Below, in pieces: positions 1 through 9,574 of a DNA stretch of 64,000 nucleotides. Under the pieces are notes generated by a model. It saw nothing but the letters and a program-made list of their open reading frames with translations. It was not told the DNA's origin and did no database searches. Position 1 is the first letter of the stretch; every line of letters begins with the position of its first letter. The DNA comes from JALZAI01 sp038207565 (GTDB lineage: Bacteria > Actinomycetota > Actinomycetes > Mycobacteriales > Jatrophihabitantaceae): assembly GCA_038207565.1 (NCBI GenBank), contig JBBQZQ010000016.1:16965-80964 (forward strand), read 5' to 3'. A program made the translations under genes and the position numbers.

Positions 1-2
1 GG

Positions 3-221
3 CAGACGCTGATGTTGATGTCGGACGGGCTGTTCGAGCAGCGCGACATGGACTACGACGCGGCGCTGAACCGGTTGCGCGAACGTTTGACGTCGTTCGC
101 CGGACGGCCGCTCGACGAGCTGTGCGATCGCCTGCTGGAACAGCGTGCGACCGACTTGGCCCAGGACGACATCGCGGTCCTGGCAGTGCGCCTGTCGGCA
201 CCCGATTTCGGCTCGGGGTAG
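3..221 (+). CDS. C-terminal end of a PP2C/SpoIIE-type protein phosphatase (5' partial)
   Basis: The window opens inside this gene and only about the last 72 residues are present. The fragment begins QTLMLMSDGLFEQR, which fits the 'SDG-L-x-E' strand of SpoIIE/PP2C phosphatase domains, and ends with DDIAVLAVR, the usual last strand carrying a metal-binding Asp pair. Family members (RsbU, RsbP and relatives) remove phosphate from STAS anti-anti-sigma factors. The neighbouring gene on the opposite strand is exactly such a STAS protein, and a matching anti-sigma/sigma pair sits near 16-17 kb, so a role in general-stress partner switching is a reasonable inference. The sensory N-terminal part lies outside the window. 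Confidence 0.75.
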   Translation, partial: QTLMLMSDGLFEQRDMDYDAALNRLRERLTSFAGRPLDELCDRLLEQRATDLAQDDIAVLAVRLSAPDFGSG

Positions 222-225
222 CGGC

Positions 226-561
226 TCAGTTCGAACCGGCCGGGTCGCGCTCGATCGCCCAGGACCCCGTGAGACCCGTGAGGTCGAGGATGCGCGTCAC
301 CCGGGCCGAGGGGTTGCGGATGCGGAATGCCGCGTCGGCCTCGTCCGCGTCGTGGGACAGCTCGACGAGCGCCCCTAGCCCGGTGGAGTCGATGAAGGTG
401 ATACCGGTGAGGTCCAGGATGAGCGTGGACACCGCTCCGGCGGCGAGCGTCTGCTGACCGATCCGGATCAGATCGCCGCGGCTCTGCACGTCCAGCGAGC
501 CGCGCAACACGACCACCGGCGTCGCGGCTGCTGCGGTGTCGACCTCGATGCGCAAGTCCAT
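226..561 (-). CDS. STAS-domain anti-sigma factor antagonist (RsbV-like)
   Basis: A 111-residue single STAS domain. The hallmark DSTGLGALVELSH segment near residues 59-71 contains the conserved Ser/Thr region that is phosphorylated by the RsbW-type kinase in this family. In the unphosphorylated state such proteins bind the anti-sigma factor and free the sigma factor. The gene is convergent with the phosphatase fragment, with 4 bases between the stop codons. Whether it pairs with the anti-sigma factor at 15.9 kb is inferred from family and window content only. The length is normal for a stand-alone RsbV-like protein. Confidence 0.85.
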   Translation of the reverse strand: MDLRIEVDTAAAATPVVVLRGSLDVQSRGDLIRIGQQTLAAGAVSTLILDLTGITFIDSTGLGALVELSHDADEADAAFRIRNPSARVTRILDLTGLTGSWAIERDPAGSN

Positions 562-611
562 CCTCGAACCCTAGCGAAGCCTCGCCGGACCTGCCGCCCA
601 TCCGGGTCACC

Positions 612-2009
612 TCAGAACGGACGGCGTTCGCCGAAGGCCGTGCGTGACTCGAAGGCGTGCGCGACCTCCAGCAGCAGGCGGTCCCCACGGTGCGGCCCGA
701 CGATCTGCAGCCCGACCGGCAGTCCGGCAGGTGTGAAGCCGGCTGGGACGGACAGAGCGGGTACGGCCAGCGCCGTGACGAGATAACAGGCGCCCATCCA
801 GTCGAGATACGTCTTCTGCGGGGCACCGGCGACCTCGGCCGGGTACTCGAGATCGAGGTCGAACGGCGCCACCTGGCACGCCGGCAGGAGCAGGACGTCC
901 CAGTCGTCGAAGAAGCGCCGCGCGCGGTGATACAGCTCGGTCTGCAGGGCGTACGCCCGCGCGACGTCCGCACCTGACAGCCGGCGACCCTGCTCGACGT
1001 TCCAGATGATCGCGGACTTGACCGCCTCGGGATGCACCCTGACCAGGTCGTCGAAGGAGTGCAGGAACGCCCAGGCGCGAAGTGTCCGGAAGGCCTCGTC
1101 AGCCCCGGTGAAGTCGAGGCAGGCCGGCTCGACCCGGCAACCCAGATCCGTGAAGACCTGCAGTTGTGCCGTGAGCGCGTCTACGACCTCGCGGTCTACC
1201 GGCACTGCGCCGCCCAAATCGAAGGAGTACGCGACGCGCAGTCCGTTCAGGTCGCGCTCCAGTGGGCGCCGGAACGCCGATCCCGGCTCCGCCAGCGAGA
1301 GCGGGGCGCGCGGGTCCGGCCCGGCCATCACCGAGAGCAGCATCGCCACGTCGTCGACGGTCCGCCCGAGCGGGCCCTGCACCGCCAATGTCTGCCAGGC
1401 CAGCGCTGCGGGGTGCGTGGGCACCCGTCCGGGCGAGGGCCGAAGCCCGACCACATTGCAGAACGACGCGGGGTTTCTCAGTGAGCCGCCCATGTCGCTG
1501 CCCGACGCGAGGGGCACCATGCCGCTGGCGAGCGCGGCGGCCGCACCGCCGCTGGAACCGCCGGCCGAACGGGACAGGTCGTACGGATTGCGCGTCGCCC
1601 CGAACACCGTGTTGAACGTGTTCGAACCGGCAGCGAACTCCGGGACGTTCGTCTTGCCGACGATCACCGCACCCGCCGCTCGAACCCGCTCGACCACGAG
1701 CTCGTCGGTCGCGGGGACGTTGTCGACCAGCAGCGGGGATCCGGAAGTGGTGCGCATTCCGGCCGTGTCCTCGGTGTCCTTGAAGGCCACCGGCAATCCG
1801 TGCAGCGGTCCGACGTCCGCGCCGCGGTGCAGCGCGCGATCGGCCGCCGCCGCCTCGCGGCGGGCCCGCTCGACGTCGAGGGTGACGATTGCGTTCACCT
1901 TCGGATTCACCGCTGCGATCCGCTCGAGGTGCAGCTCGAGCAGCTCGGCAGCCGACAGCTCGCCGGTACGGACCAGGACGGCGAGCTCGCGGACGGATCG
2001 GTAGTACAT
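612..2009 (-). CDS. Amidase signature family hydrolase
   Basis: Amidase of the amidase-signature (GatA/AtzF-like) family, hydrolysing C-N amide bonds; the substrate cannot be told from sequence. Numbered from the chosen start, Lys77 in GLPVAFKD, the cis-Ser in SAGGSSGG (about 152) and the nucleophile Ser176 in SDMGGSLRNP form the complete Ser-cisSer-Lys triad. I chose the Met at 2009 (MYYRSVREL) because family similarity begins there; an upstream in-frame Met at 2093 would add 28 low-complexity residues. The 465-residue length is typical. It stands alone on its strand, followed by the STAS gene with a 50-base gap. Confidence 0.85.
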   Translation of the reverse strand: MYYRSVRELAVLVRTGELSAAELLELHLERIAAVNPKVNAIVTLDVERARREAAAADRALHRGADVGPLHGLPVAFKDTEDTAGMRTTSGSPLLVDNVPATDELVVERVRAAGAVIVGKTNVPEFAAGSNTFNTVFGATRNPYDLSRSAGGSSGGAAAALASGMVPLASGSDMGGSLRNPASFCNVVGLRPSPGRVPTHPAALAWQTLAVQGPLGRTVDDVAMLLSVMAGPDPRAPLSLAEPGSAFRRPLERDLNGLRVAYSFDLGGAVPVDREVVDALTAQLQVFTDLGCRVEPACLDFTGADEAFRTLRAWAFLHSFDDLVRVHPEAVKSAIIWNVEQGRRLSGADVARAYALQTELYHRARRFFDDWDVLLLPACQVAPFDLDLEYPAEVAGAPQKTYLDWMGACYLVTALAVPALSVPAGFTPAGLPVGLQIVGPHRGDRLLLEVAHAFESRTAFGERRPF

Positions 2010-2156
2010 CTCCACGCAGGTGAACGTAGCTGCATGCGGCTGCGGCGGCTGCATCGTGGTGGCCGTCGCACCCTGGGCGGCACCCGGGGGCATCCCCGCG
2101 GACCGCCGCGTTTCACGGCCGTGCGCCGACAGCTTCCGTGGCGCGCCGGCAGGCCT

Positions 2157-2567
2157 TCAGCGCGCCGACCAGCCGGTCCAAGCATCGACCTCGATCACGA
2201 TGACGGGGCCGGCCGGCGGCTGCGTCCGGTACTGCGCATAGCGGGTCGCCAGGTGACCGAACTCGGCGACCTCGGCGACCGGCAGCACGCGGGCCCAGCC
2301 GTCGGCGCGGGCCCACCACAGCTGCGACCAGTCCTCGTCGTAGTCGTCGACGAGAACGCTCACGAACGGGTTGCCGGCGATGTTGTCCAGCCGGCGCAGT
2401 TCCGTCGTCGACTTCGGCTTGTCGTCCACGGCGCTGACCAGACGATCGCCCACGGTTGCGAACACGATCGGCACCAGGTGCGGCGAGCCGTCGCCGGACA
2501 CCGTCGCCAACCGGGCGACACGCGCCGCGGAAAACCGTTGGCGCGCCCAGTCCGCGTCCTGCCGCAT
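2157..2567 (-). CDS. PPOX-class F420/flavin-dependent oxidoreductase (TIGR03668-like)
   Basis: A 136-residue split-barrel flavin/F420-binding protein. It opens with RFSAARVARLATVSGDGSPH, the usual first strands of the actinobacterial TIGR03668 PPOX class, and has VPIVFATVGDRLVSAVDDKPK, the segment around the phosphate-binding site. The C-terminal PAGPVIVIEVDAWTGWSA ending is also typical of that subgroup. The reaction and substrate are unknown for most members. It is divergent from the luciferase-like F420 oxidoreductase that starts 44 bases away, so the two may share a promoter region and a cofactor. Confidence 0.85.
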   Translation of the reverse strand: MRQDADWARQRFSAARVARLATVSGDGSPHLVPIVFATVGDRLVSAVDDKPKSTTELRRLDNIAGNPFVSVLVDDYDEDWSQLWWARADGWARVLPVAEVAEFGHLATRYAQYRTQPPAGPVIVIEVDAWTGWSAR

Positions 2568-2610
2568 GCCGAGAGCCTACGACCCGAGCGGAAGTCCTAG
2601 GGTGGGTTTC

Positions 2611-3600
2611 ATGCGTTTCGGACTCTTCATCCCGCAGGGCTGGCGACTCGACCTCGCCGGCATCGAACCCGCCCAGCACTGGGCCACCATGCGCGACCTC
2701 GCTCAGGCCGCCGACCGTGGACCGTGGGAGAGCCTCTGGGTTTACGACCACTTCCACACCGTGCCCGTCCCGTCGGACGAGGCCACCCACGAAGCCTGGA
2801 CGCTGATGGCGGCGTTCGGCGCGGTCACCGACCGGGTCCGGCTCGGCCAGATGTGCACGTGCATGGGCTACCGCAACCCCACCTACCTCGCGAAGGTGGC
2901 GGCGACCATCGACGTGATCTCCGGTGGCCGCGTCGAGATGGGCATTGGCGGCGGTTGGTACGAGCACGAGTGGAACGCCTACGGCTACGGCTTCCCCCGC
3001 GCCGGGGAACGACTCGCGATGCTGGACGAAGGCGTGCAGATAATGCGCCAGGCCTGGTCCACCGGCACAGCGACGCTCGACGGCGTCCACTACCAGGTCG
3101 ACGGCGCGCTCGTGCGCCCATTGCCGCTCCAAGACGGCGGCATCCCGCTCTGGATCGCGGGCGGCGGGGAGAAGAAAACTTTGCGTATCGCGGCCCGGTA
3201 CGCGCAGTACACGAACTTCGACGTAACGCCCGAGACGTTCACGCACAAGTCCGAGGTGCTCGCGCAACACTGCCGCGACCTCGGCACCGACTTCGACGCG
3301 ATCGTGCGCTCCGGCAACTTCAACGTCGTCATCGGCGAGACCGAGAAGGACGTGCAGGACAGGCTCGCCTGGCTGCGCGCGCACTACGAACCGCTGGTGC
3401 CGTCCACGGAGTTGGAGCGCACCATCACCTCGTTCGAGACGGGGCCGCTCGTCGGCACACCGGAGCAGATCGTCGAGCGATTGAAATCCTCCGCGGCACT
3501 CGGACTGTCCTATGCGATCTGCTACTTCGCCGACGCAGCGTATGACCGCAGCAGCATCGATCTGTTCGAGTCCCAGGTCATTGCTGCCGTGTCCAGCTGA
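2611..3600 (+). CDS. LLM-class F420-dependent oxidoreductase
   Basis: Luciferase-like monooxygenase fold enzyme of 329 residues, expected to use reduced F420 (a minority use FMN). Visible family features are MRFGLFIPQG at the N-terminus, LWVYDHFHTVP near residue 45, RVRLGQMCTCMGYRNP, ISGGRVEMGIGGGW around 105-118 and IPLWIAGGGEKKTLRIAA around 170-187. The start at 2611 is chosen because the family N-terminus begins exactly there; the reading frame is open further upstream but that part overlaps the PPOX gene on the other strand. The substrate is unknown. Confidence 0.88.
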   Translation: MRFGLFIPQGWRLDLAGIEPAQHWATMRDLAQAADRGPWESLWVYDHFHTVPVPSDEATHEAWTLMAAFGAVTDRVRLGQMCTCMGYRNPTYLAKVAATIDVISGGRVEMGIGGGWYEHEWNAYGYGFPRAGERLAMLDEGVQIMRQAWSTGTATLDGVHYQVDGALVRPLPLQDGGIPLWIAGGGEKKTLRIAARYAQYTNFDVTPETFTHKSEVLAQHCRDLGTDFDAIVRSGNFNVVIGETEKDVQDRLAWLRAHYEPLVPSTELERTITSFETGPLVGTPEQIVERLKSSAALGLSYAICYFADAAYDRSSIDLFESQVIAAVSS

Positions 3601-3641
3601 AATCTGGCGCGTCAGCCGCCCCACCGTGGTGGGATGTGGCG

Positions 3642-4667
3642 ATGACCGAGACCTCGGCGCCCGCGCAGGATGGCCGCATCGTCGTCGACGACCTATCCAA
3701 GGTGTTCCGAGGGAACATCCGGGCCGTCGACCGGCTCAGCTTCACCGTCGAGCCGGGATCGGTGACCGGTTTCCTCGGACCGAACGGAGCCGGGAAGACC
3801 ACCACGCTGCGCATGCTGCTGGGGCTCGTCCGTCCCACCTCCGGCCGAGCGACGATCGGTGGCCTCGATTACCGCCACATCCGTGATCCGCTCAATGTCG
3901 TCGGTGCGGGCCTCGAGTCCTCGGGCTTCCACCCGGCACGTACCGGGCGCAACCACCTCCTGATCCAATGCCGCGCCGCCGGATTTCCGGACGGCAACGC
4001 CGATCGCGCGCTGTCCATGGTCGGCCTCGGCGACGCGGGCAAGCGCAAGGTGCGCGGCTACTCGATGGGCATGAAGCAGCGGCTGGCGCTGGCGACTGCC
4101 CTGCTCGGCAACCCGCGCGTGATCATCCTGGACGAACCCGCCAACGGCCTCGACCCCGACGGCATCCGCTGGCAGCGCGGCTTCTTCCGGCACATGGCCT
4201 CCGAGGGACGGACCGTGCTGGTGTCGAGCCACCAGCTCAATGAGGTGCAGGAGATCGCCGACCGGGTGGTCATCCTCAACCACGGCCGGCTGGTGCGGTC
4301 GGGATCGATCGCGGAGCTGCGCGCCGGCTCGGACTCGGTCCAGGTGCGCACGCCCAACCCGCAGCCGCTGGCCGACGGCATCGTGCAGGCAGGCGCCCGC
4401 TTCGAGCAGACCGGATCGGACATCTTCCGGGTGATCGGCCTACCCGTGGCTCAGGTCGGTCATATCGCGTTCGTCCGTGGCGTCGAGCTGCACGAACTGC
4501 AGGCGGCCAGCTTCAACCTGGAGCAGCTGTTCTTCGCCCTCACCCAAGGCGGCGGCCCACCGCCGCAACAGGGCCCACCGCAACAGGGCCCACCGCAACA
4601 GGGCCGTTTCGTCGAGGGCGCACCTGCCTCGGGTGCGTCGCCGAAGGACCCGGGAGGCCGCTCATGA
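3642..4667 (+). CDS. ABC transporter ATP-binding protein (ABC-2 exporter type)
   Basis: ATPase subunit of an ABC-2 type exporter. Walker A is GPNGAGKTT, the signature is the variant YSMGMKQRL, Walker B is VIILDEPANGLDP and the H-loop is SSHQLNE; together these match the bacitracin/antibiotic-exporter-like ABC ATPases. I prefer the ATG at 3642 because a GGTGGG motif lies about 8 bases upstream; an in-frame GTG at 3636 is possible. The C-terminus is odd: three near-identical 15-base units (about 4556-4604) encode repeated QQGPP, making a Pro/Gln-rich tail that is not part of the ATPase fold. The stop overlaps the start of the permease gene. Confidence 0.9.
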   Translation: MTETSAPAQDGRIVVDDLSKVFRGNIRAVDRLSFTVEPGSVTGFLGPNGAGKTTTLRMLLGLVRPTSGRATIGGLDYRHIRDPLNVVGAGLESSGFHPARTGRNHLLIQCRAAGFPDGNADRALSMVGLGDAGKRKVRGYSMGMKQRLALATALLGNPRVIILDEPANGLDPDGIRWQRGFFRHMASEGRTVLVSSHQLNEVQEIADRVVILNHGRLVRSGSIAELRAGSDSVQVRTPNPQPLADGIVQAGARFEQTGSDIFRVIGLPVAQVGHIAFVRGVELHELQAASFNLEQLFFALTQGGGPPPQQGPPQQGPPQQGRFVEGAPASGASPKDPGGRS

Positions 4668-5410
4668 TCCGCCTCATCCGCTCCGAGCTGCTCAAGATTC
4701 GCACCACCCAGGTCTGGTTCTGGCTGTTGCTCGCTGCCATCGCCGTCACCGCTCTGCTCGTCATCGGCCAGCTTGCCTCCGACGGCGGGGTGCGAAGTTC
4801 CTTCGACGTCTACGGCCTGTTCACCGCGTCCGGCACGGCGTACGTCGTCGTGTTCGTGCTGGGCGTTCTGGGCGTGACGACCGAGTACCGCTACCAGACG
4901 ATCACCCCGACCGTGCTGGCCACGCCGTCGCGGTGGGCGCTCGTGACTGCCAAGATGATCGTCTATGCATTCCTCGGCGCGGTCTTCGCCCTCGTCTGCG
5001 TGATCGTGCAGATCGCTATCGCGCTGCCCTGGCTCGCATCCAAGAACATCGACATCACCGGCGACAGCCACCTGCCTCGCGCCCTGCTCGGCGTGTTCGT
5101 CGTGGTGGCCCTGTTCGGCATTGTCGGTCTCGGCGTCGGTGCCCTGATCCGGAATCAGATCGTCGCAGTGTCGGTGGGCTTGATCTTCCTCATCGTGCTG
5201 CAGAACGTGCTCGTCGCAATTCCCGGCGTCAAGTACGCCTACCCCTTCACGCCGGGTGGTGCGGTGAACGGGATTTTCACCATCGGTCACGAAACCATCA
5301 ACGGCGTGACGCTGCCGTCGTTCGGCGGGGGTGTGGTCATCCTGTTGCTCTGGGCCTTCATCCCGGCGATCCTCGGCGCGATGTTCACGCTGACCCGCGA
5401 CATCACCTAG
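4664..5410 (+). CDS. ABC-2 type transporter permease
   Basis: A 248-residue membrane subunit that pairs with the preceding ATPase; ATG and TGA overlap (ATGA), indicating translational coupling. It begins MIRLIRSELLKIRTTQVWFW, the typical cytosolic 'ELxKIRTT' lead into the first helix of ABC-2 permeases, and shows about six hydrophobic helices: residues 15-40, 50-75, 100-125, 140-165, 168-190 and 220-245. The substrate is unknown; ATPases of this type usually export drugs, lipids or peptides. It is followed by 116 bases before kgd without an obvious terminator. Confidence 0.88.
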   Translation: MIRLIRSELLKIRTTQVWFWLLLAAIAVTALLVIGQLASDGGVRSSFDVYGLFTASGTAYVVVFVLGVLGVTTEYRYQTITPTVLATPSRWALVTAKMIVYAFLGAVFALVCVIVQIAIALPWLASKNIDITGDSHLPRALLGVFVVVALFGIVGLGVGALIRNQIVAVSVGLIFLIVLQNVLVAIPGVKYAYPFTPGGAVNGIFTIGHETINGVTLPSFGGGVVILLLWAFIPAILGAMFTLTRDIT

Positions 5411-5526
5411 CGCGGAGTCGGGTGCCTTACACCTTCGGCAGCAACGCATGTTTGCGCTCGGCGTACCGCGTAGCGTGGACCCTCGGACGCGCTGCCGACG
5501 ACTCACTAGCGAGGGTGACCCGAACC

Positions 5527-8500
5527 GTGTCAAGGACCGACGCTCAGACCGACAACGAAGCCGAGAGCGGACCAGGTTCAGGGGTCGCGCATGCTCAGGC
5601 GGCCGATTTCGGTACCAACGAGTGGCTCGTCGAGGACATGTACGAGCGCTACCTCGCCGACCCGTCCAGCGTCGACGCTGCCTGGCACGACTTCTTCGCC
5701 GACTACCGCCCCGCTCCAGGCAGTGCCCAGCCCGCCCCGTCATCGCGCCCCCATCCTGACGCCGACGCTGACGACGATCCCGCTCAGGTCTCCGACGCCG
5801 CGGTTGAGCCGGCCGACTCCGATGCCGCGTCCGCTCCGCCGCCGAACAACGGGCGCACCCAGCCGAGCAGCCCGGAGACCATCGTCAAGGACGCCGCGGC
5901 CAAATCGGGTTCCGGCGACGACAGCCCGAAGGCCAAGGCCAAGACGGGCCCGGACGCCTCGAGCCCGACGGCCCAGCCCGAGGCGACCGGATCGCAGCGC
6001 ACGTCCGACGGCAAGCCCGCCGCAGCACGAACAAGCGCGGCCGAGGACAGCGACGCACCCGCCGAGAAGAAGGCCAATGAGCCTAAGCAGCTGCGTGGTG
6101 CCGCGGCCCGGGTCGTGGCGAACATGCAGGCCTCCCTCGCCGTCCCCACCGCGACCAGCGTGCGCGCAGTGCCGGCCAAGCTGATCGCCGACAATCGCGT
6201 CGTGATCAACAACCACCTGCGCCGCGCCCGCGGTGGCAAGGTCAGCTTCACGCACATCGTCGGTTTCGCGCTGGTGCGTGCGCTGCAGGACTACCCGGAG
6301 ATGAATAACTCCTTCACCGAGCTCGCCGGCAAGCCGGCGATCATGATGCCGGAGCACGTCAACCTCGGCATCGCCATCGACCTGCCCGGCAAGGACGGTT
6401 CCCGGTCGCTCGTCGTTGCGGCGATCAAGAACGCCGAGGCGATGGACTTCGCCCGATTCTGGTCGGCGTACGAGGACATCATCCGGCGCGCCCGCGCGGG
6501 CAAGCTCACTGCCGACGACTTCGCCGAGACGACGATCAGCCTCACCAACCCGGGCACCATCGGCACCAACCACTCCGTTCCCCGGCTGATGGCCGGCCAG
6601 GGCACGATCGTCGGCGTCGGTGCGATGGAGTTCCCGGCGGAGTTCAGCGGGATGAGCGAGGAGCAGCTGACCGAGGCCGCGATCAGCAAGATCATGACGC
6701 TGACCTCCACCTATGACCACCGCATCATTCAGGGCGCCCAGTCCGGGGAGTTCCTGCGCCGCATGCACCAGTTGCTGCTCGGCGACGACTTCTACGACGA
6801 CATCTTCGCTGCCCTCAAAATCCCATATGAGCCGGTGCGCTGGCTGGTCGATCGCGAATTCAGCCACGAGGGCCAGATCGACAAGAGCGCCCGGGTCATC
6901 GAGCTGATCAACGCCTACCGCACCAACGGCCACCTGATGGCCGACACCGACCCGCTCGAGTTCACCGTGCGTACGCACCCCGACCTCGACATCACGCGGC
7001 ACGGGCTGACGCTGTGGGACCTGGACCGCGAATTCCCCGTCGACGGGTTCGCCGGCGCGAAATTGATGAAGCTGCGCGACATTCTCGGCGTGCTCCGCGA
7101 CGCGTACTGCCGCCGGGTGGGTGTCGAGTACATGCACATCACCGACCCCGAACAGCGCCGCTGGCTGCAACAACGCATTGAGCAGAAGTCCGCAGCTCCC
7201 TCCCGTGCCGAGCAGCTGCACGTCTTGGGCCGGCTGAACGTCGCCGAGGCCTTCGAGACGTTCCTGCAGACCAAGTACGTCGGTCAGAAGCGCTTCAGTC
7301 TGGAAGGCGCCGAGACCGTCATCGCCCTGCTCGACGCGGTGCTGGCGGGTGCAACCGATCACGATCTGGACGAGGTCGTCATCGGCATGCCGCACCGCGG
7401 TCGCCTGAACGTGCTTGCCAACATTGTCGGCAAGCCCTACGCCAAGATCTTCAACGAGTTCGAGGGCAACATCGACCCGGGCACCGCGCAGGGCTCCGGC
7501 GACGTGAAGTACCACCTCGGTGCCGACGGCACGTTCCACGCCCCGAGCGGCAAGGACATCGCCGTCTCGCTGACCGCGAACCCCTCACACCTCGAAGCGG
7601 TCGACCCCGTGCTCGAGGGCATCGTCCGCGCGAAGCAAGACATCATCGACAAGGGCGAGGACGGGTACTCCGTACTGCCCCTGCTCATGCACGGCGACGC
7701 CGCGTTCGCCGGGCAGGGCGTGGTCGCCGAGACGCTCAACATCTCCCAGCTGCGCGGCTATCGCACCGGCGGCACCGTGCACGTGATCGTCAACAACCAG
7801 GTCGGCTTCACGACGTCGCCGTCCGCGTCGCGCTCGTCGCTGTACTGCACCGACATCGCGCGGATGATCGCCGCACCGATCTTCCATGTGAACGGCGACG
7901 ACCCTGAGGCGTGCGTCCGGGTCGCGAACCTGGCCGTCGAGTTCCGGCAGGCGTTTCGCAGGGACGTCGTCATCGACATGGTCTGCTATCGACGCCGGGG
8001 TCACAACGAGGCCGACAACCCCTCGTTCACGCAGCCACTGATGTACGACATCATCGACGGCAAGCGCAGTGTCCGCAAGCTCTACACCGAGGCGCTGGTC
8101 GGTCGCGGTGACATCACGCTCGAGGACGCCGAGGCCGCACTCAAGGACTTTCAGGCGCAGCTGGAGAAGGTGTTCGTCGAGACACGCAACGCCTCCGGCA
8201 CGGCGCGCCCGCCCCGCGAGATGGAGCACGAGAACCCGTCGCAGCAGGTCACCACGGCCGTCAGCGTCGAGATCATCAAGAGCATTGCCGACTCCTACGC
8301 CAACCCGCCGGAGGGTTTCGCGTTGCATCCGCGCCTGAAGGCGCAGATCGACCGGCGCGTTGGGATGGCCAGTACGGGCGGCGTCGACTGGGCCACCGCC
8401 GAGCTGTTCGCGTTCGGCGCGCTGGTGCTGCAGGGCCGCGCGGTCCGCCTCGCCGGCCAGGACTCACGCCGCGGGACGTTCACGCAACGGCACGCGACAT

Positions 8501-9399
8501 TGATCGACCGCAACACCGGCGCGGAGTACACCCCGCTGAAATCTCTGTCCGAGGACCAGGCGCCGTTCTGGTCCTATGACTCGCTGCTGTCGGAATTCGC
8601 CGCGATGGGCTTCGAGTACGGCTATTCCGTCGTGCGTGAGGACGCGCTGGTCTGCTGGGAAGCCCAATTCGGCGACTTTGCCGACGGCGCCCAGACGATC
8701 ATCGACGAATTCATCTCCTCCGGCGAGGCGAAGTGGGGTCAGCGCTCGGCAGTGACCCTGTTGCTGCCGCACGGTTACGAGGGTCAGGGTCCGGATCACT
8801 CGACCGGTCGTCCCGAGCGATTCCTGCAGATGGCGGCGGAGAACAACATGACCGTGGCGATGTGCTCGTCGCCGGCGAATTACTTCCACCTGCTACGGCG
8901 GCAAGGGCTCTCGCCGGTACGCCGCCCGCTCATCGCGTTCACGCCGAAGTCGTTACTGCGTCTCAAAGCCGCGGTCAGCGAGATCGAGGACTTCACCCAG
9001 GGCAGCTTCCAGCCCGTGCTTTCCGACCGGGGCATCGACCCGGCCGGCGTACGGCGGGTGCTGCTGTGCAGCGGCAAGGTGTACTACGACCTGGCCGCGG
9101 CGCGTGCGAAAGAGGAACGTAAGGACATCGCGATCGCGCGCCTCGAGCAGCTCTACCCGCTCCCGGTCGACAGCCTGCGCGCCGAGCTCGAGCGCTACCC
9201 CGCCGCCGAGCTGGTCTGGGTGCAGGAGGAACCGGCCAATCAGGGTGCCTGGCCGTTCATGGCCCTCAACCTGCCCGAGCACCTCGGCGGACGGCCCTTA
9301 CTCCGCGCCACCCGGCGCGCCTCGGCATCGCCAGCGGTCGGTTCGCTGGCCGTGCACGAGGCTCAGCAGCGTGAGATCGTCGCTACCGCGTTCGCCTAG
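5527..9399 (+). CDS. kgd: Multifunctional 2-oxoglutarate decarboxylase/dehydrogenase E1-E2 fusion
   Basis: About 1290 residues, the actinobacterial fusion that serves as E1 and succinyl-transferase of the 2-oxoglutarate dehydrogenase complex. Order: an N-terminal flexible segment with FGTNEWLVEDMYERY (as in mycobacterial Kgd), a Pro/Ala/Ser linker to about residue 190, an E2-like acyltransferase domain with the active-site DHRIIQGAQSGEF, then the thiamine-diphosphate E1 region with GMPHRGRLNVLAN, HGDAAFAGQGVVAE and NNQVGFTTSP. There is no lipoyl domain, as in the family. I chose GTG at 5527 because a GAGGGTG motif lies 9 bases upstream and the family N-terminus starts there; the frame stays open far upstream, but that stretch overlaps the ABC genes. 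In mycobacteria activity is controlled by the FHA protein GarA, which is not in this window. Confidence 0.96.
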   Translation: MSRTDAQTDNEAESGPGSGVAHAQAADFGTNEWLVEDMYERYLADPSSVDAAWHDFFADYRPAPGSAQPAPSSRPHPDADADDDPAQVSDAAVEPADSDAASAPPPNNGRTQPSSPETIVKDAAAKSGSGDDSPKAKAKTGPDASSPTAQPEATGSQRTSDGKPAAARTSAAEDSDAPAEKKANEPKQLRGAAARVVANMQASLAVPTATSVRAVPAKLIADNRVVINNHLRRARGGKVSFTHIVGFALVRALQDYPEMNNSFTELAGKPAIMMPEHVNLGIAIDLPGKDGSRSLVVAAIKNAEAMDFARFWSAYEDIIRRARAGKLTADDFAETTISLTNPGTIGTNHSVPRLMAGQGTIVGVGAMEFPAEFSGMSEEQLTEAAISKIMTLTSTYDHRIIQGAQSGEFLRRMHQLLLGDDFYDDIFAALKIPYEPVRWLVDREFSHEGQIDKSARVIELINAYRTNGHLMADTDPLEFTVRTHPDLDITRHGLTLWDLDREFPVDGFAGAKLMKLRDILGVLRDAYCRRVGVEYMHITDPEQRRWLQQRIEQKSAAPSRAEQLHVLGRLNVAEAFETFLQTKYVGQKRFSLEGAETVIALLDAVLAGATDHDLDEVVIGMPHRGRLNVLANIVGKPYAKIFNEFEGNIDPGTAQGSGDVKYHLGADGTFHAPSGKDIAVSLTANPSHLEAVDPVLEGIVRAKQDIIDKGEDGYSVLPLLMHGDAAFAGQGVVAETLNISQLRGYRTGGTVHVIVNNQVGFTTSPSASRSSLYCTDIARMIAAPIFHVNGDDPEACVRVANLAVEFRQAFRRDVVIDMVCYRRRGHNEADNPSFTQPLMYDIIDGKRSVRKLYTEALVGRGDITLEDAEAALKDFQAQLEKVFVETRNASGTARPPREMEHENPSQQVTTAVSVEIIKSIADSYANPPEGFALHPRLKAQIDRRVGMASTGGVDWATAELFAFGALVLQGRAVRLAGQDSRRGTFTQRHATLIDRNTGAEYTPLKSLSEDQAPFWSYDSLLSEFAAMGFEYGYSVVREDALVCWEAQFGDFADGAQTIIDEFISSGEAKWGQRSAVTLLLPHGYEGQGPDHSTGRPERFLQMAAENNMTVAMCSSPANYFHLLRRQGLSPVRRPLIAFTPKSLLRLKAAVSEIEDFTQGSFQPVLSDRGIDPAGVRRVLLCSGKVYYDLAAARAKEERKDIAIARLEQLYPLPVDSLRAELERYPAAELVWVQEEPANQGAWPFMALNLPEHLGGRPLLRATRRASASPAVGSLAVHEAQQREIVATAFA

Positions 9400-9573
9400 A
9401 TGTACTACACCGACCGCGGGATCGAGGAGCTCATCGAACGACGCGGTGAGGAGCACGTCGCTGTGGAATGGCTGGCCGAGCGCCTGCAGGCCTTCGTCGA
9501 CGCCAACCCCGAGTTCGAGACGGCGATCGAACGCTTCGCGACGTGGCTCGCCCGCGACGACGAGGAGGACTGA
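9400..9573 (+). CDS. DUF6104 small protein next to kgd
   Basis: A 57-residue acidic protein whose ATG follows the kgd stop codon directly. It reads MYYTDRGIEELIERRGEE, then AVEWLAERLQAFVDANPEF and ATWLARDDEED, which matches the small DUF6104 family that commonly accompanies kgd in actinobacteria. The position implies co-translation with kgd. The function is unknown; the constant linkage suggests it serves the 2-oxoglutarate dehydrogenase, but that is inference. It stops 1 base before the convergent yczE-like gene. Confidence 0.85.
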   Translation: MYYTDRGIEELIERRGEEHVAVEWLAERLQAFVDANPEFETAIERFATWLARDDEED

Positions 9574-9574
9574 C

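Noticed and set aside
4477..5526. N-terminal extension of the kgd frame by about 350 codons
   Set aside because: It lies over the ABC permease gene in another frame, has an Arg-rich shadow composition and no similarity to Kgd.
5740..7539. 599-codon open frame antisense to kgd
   Set aside because: Shadow of a high-GC coding strand, rich in Gly/Val/Arg/Asp/His, no domain and no ribosome site.
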